NCBI GenBank assembly: GCA_048498575.1
Contig: JBEHXS010000047.1
Coordinates: 1-14,941, forward strand
From: DASZQY01 sp048498575
Lineage (GTDB): Bacteria > Pseudomonadota > Alphaproteobacteria > Rhizobiales > Kaistiaceae
Reading direction: 5' to 3'
Length of the DNA stretch: 14,941 nucleotides
A model generated the notes under the pieces. It was not told where the DNA came from and made no database searches. It was given only the letters and a program-made list of their open reading frames with translations. The translations under genes were made by a program, and so were the position numbers. This document shows, piece by piece, positions 13,950 through 14,941 of this stretch. Numbering within the stretch: position 1 is the first letter of the stretch; each line of letters opens with the position of its first letter.

Positions 13950-14941
13950 TTCCGTCCGCCCTTGCCGATGCGATCGAGCCACACCGCGAAGCCCACCGCC
14001 GGCACCGCCACGCTGGGGCCGGTCCCGCGTCCTGACCGTGGGATCAGCGCCGTCATGCGGTCATAGCGGCCGCCGCCGATCACCGGCCCGTTGGCCGCCG
14101 ATGGAAATTCGAAGACGAAGCCGGTGTAGTAGTCGAGCCGCCGGCCGAAGTCGGCCGCGAACGTCAGCCCGTCCAGCTTGATGCCGTGCGCGGCGAAGGC
14201 GTCGTTGCGTTTGGCGAACGTGTCGAGCGCGCTGCCAAGGGCCAGCTTCTCGTCCTTCGCCAGCGTCCGCAGCGCCGAAAGCGCCTTCGCCGGCGTGCCC
14301 GCGATCTTCAAGAAGGCGGCCAGCGCGCTCGCCGCCCGCTTCGGAATGCCGAGCGCCAGGGCCTCCTTGGCGATGAACCGCGCCGCGATTTCCTCGGCCG
14401 TGCGCCCGCCGGCCTCGCCGAGGCCGGTCGCCGCGAATTTCTCCGCCACCGCCGCCTTCACCTCGGAGAGCGTCGCATCCTCGAGCTCGGAGCGCGGCGC
14501 GGCGGTCTTCCGGTTGGCACTGGCGATGAATTTCTTCAGCCGCGGCGTGTCGCCGAACGCGCGCGCCAGCCGCTCGCGCCACGGCGGCGTGAGATCGAGC
14601 GCATCGAGCAGCGCCGCGAACAGCGCCGAGTCGCCGATCCGCACGGTGGGCTTCCGGATGCCGAACAGCGCCGCCGTCGCGAACGCCAGCTTCAGCATGT
14701 CGGCGTCGGCGGCGACGCGGTCGGCCCGTCCGAATGACTCGACGCCGGCTTGCATGAATTCGCCGCTCTCGCCCGGCCGCACGCGAAACACCGGCCCGCT
14801 GTAGGCGTAGCCCGCCTTCCGCTTCGCCGCCCCGCTGGCGAGGTGGTGCTGCGTCACGGGGATGGTGAAGTCGGGCCGCAGCGCCAGTTCCTCGCCGCCG
14901 TCGTCGCTGGTCAGGTAGAGCTGCCGGCGCAGGTCCTCGCC
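13946..14941 (-). CDS. hisZ: ATP phosphoribosyltransferase regulatory subunit HisZ, 5' end outside window
   Basis: The frame is open from its stop at 13946 to the right edge, giving 331 residues with the N-terminus missing. HisZ is a histidyl-tRNA synthetase-like protein without aminoacylation activity that forms a hetero-octamer with short HisG and mediates histidine feedback. The class II synthetase-like motif 2 is seen near the right edge as LALRPDFTIPVTQ, and motif 3-like residues near the C-terminus as GGGRYDRM. FAADFGRRLDYYTGFVFEF lies between them and corresponds to the YYTG.VFE block of HisS/HisZ. Typical HisZ is about 370-390 residues, so perhaps 40-60 are missing. A histidyl-tRNA synthetase would have the same motifs, but the coupling to short hisG by ATGA overlap and the absence of a HisS anticodon domain favour HisZ. 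Confidence 0.93.
   Translation of the reverse strand, partial: GEDLRRQLYLTSDDGGEELALRPDFTIPVTQHHLASGAAKRKAGYAYSGPVFRVRPGESGEFMQAGVESFGRADRVAADADMLKLAFATAALFGIRKPTVRIGDSALFAALLDALDLTPPWRERLARAFGDTPRLKKFIASANRKTAAPRSELEDATLSEVKAAVAEKFAATGLGEAGGRTAEEIAARFIAKEALALGIPKRAASALAAFLKIAGTPAKALSALRTLAKDEKLALGSALDTFAKRNDAFAAHGIKLDGLTFAADFGRRLDYYTGFVFEFPSAANGPVIGGGRYDRMTALIPRSGRGTGPSVAVPAVGFAVWLDRIGKGGRK

Overview
The window reads as a block of chromosome from a high-GC alphaproteobacterium, most likely a member of the Hyphomicrobiales (Rhizobiales). The grounds are the dense GC-rich coding, the hisZ-hisG pair with a short-form HisG, a GlcDEF-type glycolate oxidase, paired periplasmic YkuD-family L,D-transpeptidases, and a CCCTCTCCC-type palindromic intergenic repeat. 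I cannot name a genus. No mobile element, tRNA, rRNA or CRISPR array is visible. No gene-free stretch exceeds about 120 bases.

Layout. (1) Bases 1-92, minus strand: the first 30 codons of a lutA-like (Fe-S) protein of lactate utilisation, starting at GTG and running off the left edge. (2) Bases 189-4401, plus strand: glcD, an unannotated small membrane protein of 54-58 aa, glcE and glcF. These make up a glycolate (or D-lactate) oxidase operon that diverges from lutA across 96 bases. (3) Bases 4383-6067, minus strand: a YadGH-type ABC-2 exporter (ATPase then permease, ATGA overlap) whose last codons overlap the end of glcF tail to tail. (4) Bases 6186-7793, plus strand: malate synthase of the A (AceB) type. 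(5) Bases 7806-10927, minus strand: two tandem paralogous DHA2 (14-TM) drug-efflux transporters. (6) Bases 11037-12422, minus strand: two tandem paralogous exported L,D-transpeptidases. (7) Bases 12507-13142, plus strand: tag, 3-methyladenine DNA glycosylase I. (8) A palindromic intergenic repeat. (9) Bases 13257-14941, minus strand: hisG and hisZ, the latter cut by the right edge.

How the genes fit together. GlcDEF oxidises glycolate to glyoxylate, and malate synthase condenses glyoxylate with acetyl-CoA to malate. With the divergent lut gene, the left half is a 2-hydroxy-acid utilisation locus. The right half is envelope and housekeeping: drug efflux, peptidoglycan cross-linking, DNA repair and the first step of histidine synthesis.

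Most of the window is ordinary. The items most worth a second look are the small membrane protein inside the glc operon, the lutA fragment at the left edge, and a repeated arrangement upstream of both DHA2 genes. In that arrangement a terminator hairpin's T-tract can double as the -35 element of the next gene (TTGTTT, 16 bases, then TATAGC or TACATT). No convincing undescribed system was found.
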